Part shown: positions 5,530-5,640 of the stretch, piece after piece
Layout of the letters: each line of letters starts with the position of its first letter
Numbering within the stretch: position 1 is the stretch's first letter
Assembly: GCA_023248175.1 (NCBI GenBank)
Contig: JAHFFC010000067.1
Span: 1 to 5,640 of the forward strand
Direction of reading: 5' to 3'
DNA length: 5,640 bases
Origin: Candidatus Omnitrophota bacterium
Lineage (GTDB): Bacteria; Omnitrophota; Gorgyraeia; JACOVV01
Position numbers and translations under genes: made by a program
The notes under the pieces: model-generated
What the model saw: the letters and a program-made list of their open reading frames with translations, nothing else
Told to the model about the DNA's origin: nothing
Databases searched by the model: none

Positions 5530-5640
5530 TCATCCATACCTCGCATCCAAGATGGTATCAACGATAATTTTGGCTAATCTCTCAGGATCATGGCGGACAT
5601 AATTAAGAGTACTAATGATTTCCTCCTCGATCACTTCACA
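5530..5640 (-). CDS. C-terminal 36 codons of an unidentified gene upstream of ptsH
   Basis: An open frame enters from the right edge and stops with TGA at 5530-5532. It reads CEVIEEEIISTLNYVRHDPE and then RLAKIIVDTILDARYG, a plausible amphipathic helical C-terminus. I cannot assign a family; it does not look like the end of HprK or RapZ, which are frequent ptsH neighbours. The last base of its stop codon is the first base of the 118-bp element, so the protein end is only just preserved. Before the insertion this gene would have overlapped ptsH by 4 bp, which suggests it is the preceding member of the same operon and may be related to the phosphotransferase system. Confidence 0.6.
   Translation of the reverse strand, partial: CEVIEEEIISTLNYVRHDPERLAKIIVDTILDARYG
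5531..5534 (+). repeat. Right copy of the 4-bp direct repeat flanking the element (CATC)
   Basis: Exact copy of 5409-5412, directly outside the right terminal inverted repeat. On the minus strand both copies read GATG: the upstream one holds the TG of the upstream stop codon, and the downstream one holds the ATG of ptsH. Confidence 0.55.

Larger units (their letters stand above)
5413..5530. mobile_element. 118-bp MITE-like palindromic element between the upstream gene and ptsH
   Basis: The element has perfect 17-bp terminal inverted repeats, ATCCCACCACCTGCTTT (5413-5429) and its complement (5514-5530), and is bounded by CATC on each side. Inside lie three further hairpins packed edge to edge, with no coding capacity for a transposase, so it would be non-autonomous. 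Excising it with one CATC copy restores, on the minus strand, TAT-GGA-TGA for the upstream gene overlapping ATG-ACC-GCG of ptsH, with GAGG 5 nt before that ATG. It supplies the A that completes the present upstream TGA stop and a substitute ribosome binding site for ptsH. I do not recognise the family. Alternatives are a REP/BIME-type repeat or a structured RNA leader; the duplication and the rebuilt junction favour insertion. Confidence 0.65.

Noticed and set aside
5413..5530. tRNA or CRISPR interpretation of the cloverleaf or repeats
   Set aside because: The stems are far too long for a tRNA and there is no CCA or TPsiC-like loop. The repeats are inverted and few, not evenly spaced direct repeats with spacers.
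5412..5561. Long N-terminal extension of HPr (frame open to an ATG ending at 5561)
   Set aside because: The extra residues are encoded by the palindromic element and the tail of the upstream gene, and do not resemble HPr. The family start fits MTALVKKKINV.

Overview
The window is bacterial DNA of moderate GC content. Every gene I can support is on the minus strand, so transcription runs from right (high coordinates) to left. Nothing fixes the species. A phosphotransferase-system HPr with a regulatory serine, a class I ketol-acid reductoisomerase and a schlafen-type ATP-binding protein would suit an environmental Gram-negative-type lineage or an uncultured phylum; this is a guess.

Right to left in transcription order: (1) the last 36 codons of an unrecognised gene (5530-5640). 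(2) A 118-bp palindromic, MITE-like element (5413-5530). It has perfect 17-bp terminal inverted repeats, three internal hairpins and a 4-bp direct repeat (CATC) on each side. Removing the element and one CATC copy in silico rebuilds a 4-bp ATGA stop/start overlap between the upstream gene and ptsH, so it looks like a recent insertion at a translationally coupled gene junction. (3) ptsH (HPr), ptsI (Enzyme I), ilvN (acetolactate synthase regulatory subunit) and ilvC (ketol-acid reductoisomerase). These have gaps of 2 bp, a 4-bp overlap and 41 bp, so they look like one operon. ilvB, the catalytic partner of ilvN, is not in the window.

(4) A 195-bp spacer (1551-1745) with no convincing terminator or promoter. 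(5) A 384-residue AlbA_2/schlafen-type protein with a C-terminal GHKL-like ATPase domain (396-1550). (6) A 77-residue hypothetical protein (93-326), followed by a reading frame that starts in an ATGA overlap with it and runs off the left edge (1-96).

How the genes work together: Enzyme I takes phosphate from phosphoenolpyruvate and passes it to HPr, releasing pyruvate. IlvN with an IlvB encoded elsewhere would use pyruvate to make acetolactate, and IlvC carries that on toward valine, leucine and isoleucine. The ptsI/ilvN stop/start overlap ties the phosphotransfer pair to the branched-chain pathway at the level of translation. The left-hand genes have no evident metabolic link to this operon. 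The main points of interest are the element in front of ptsH and the ptsHI-ilvNC gene order.
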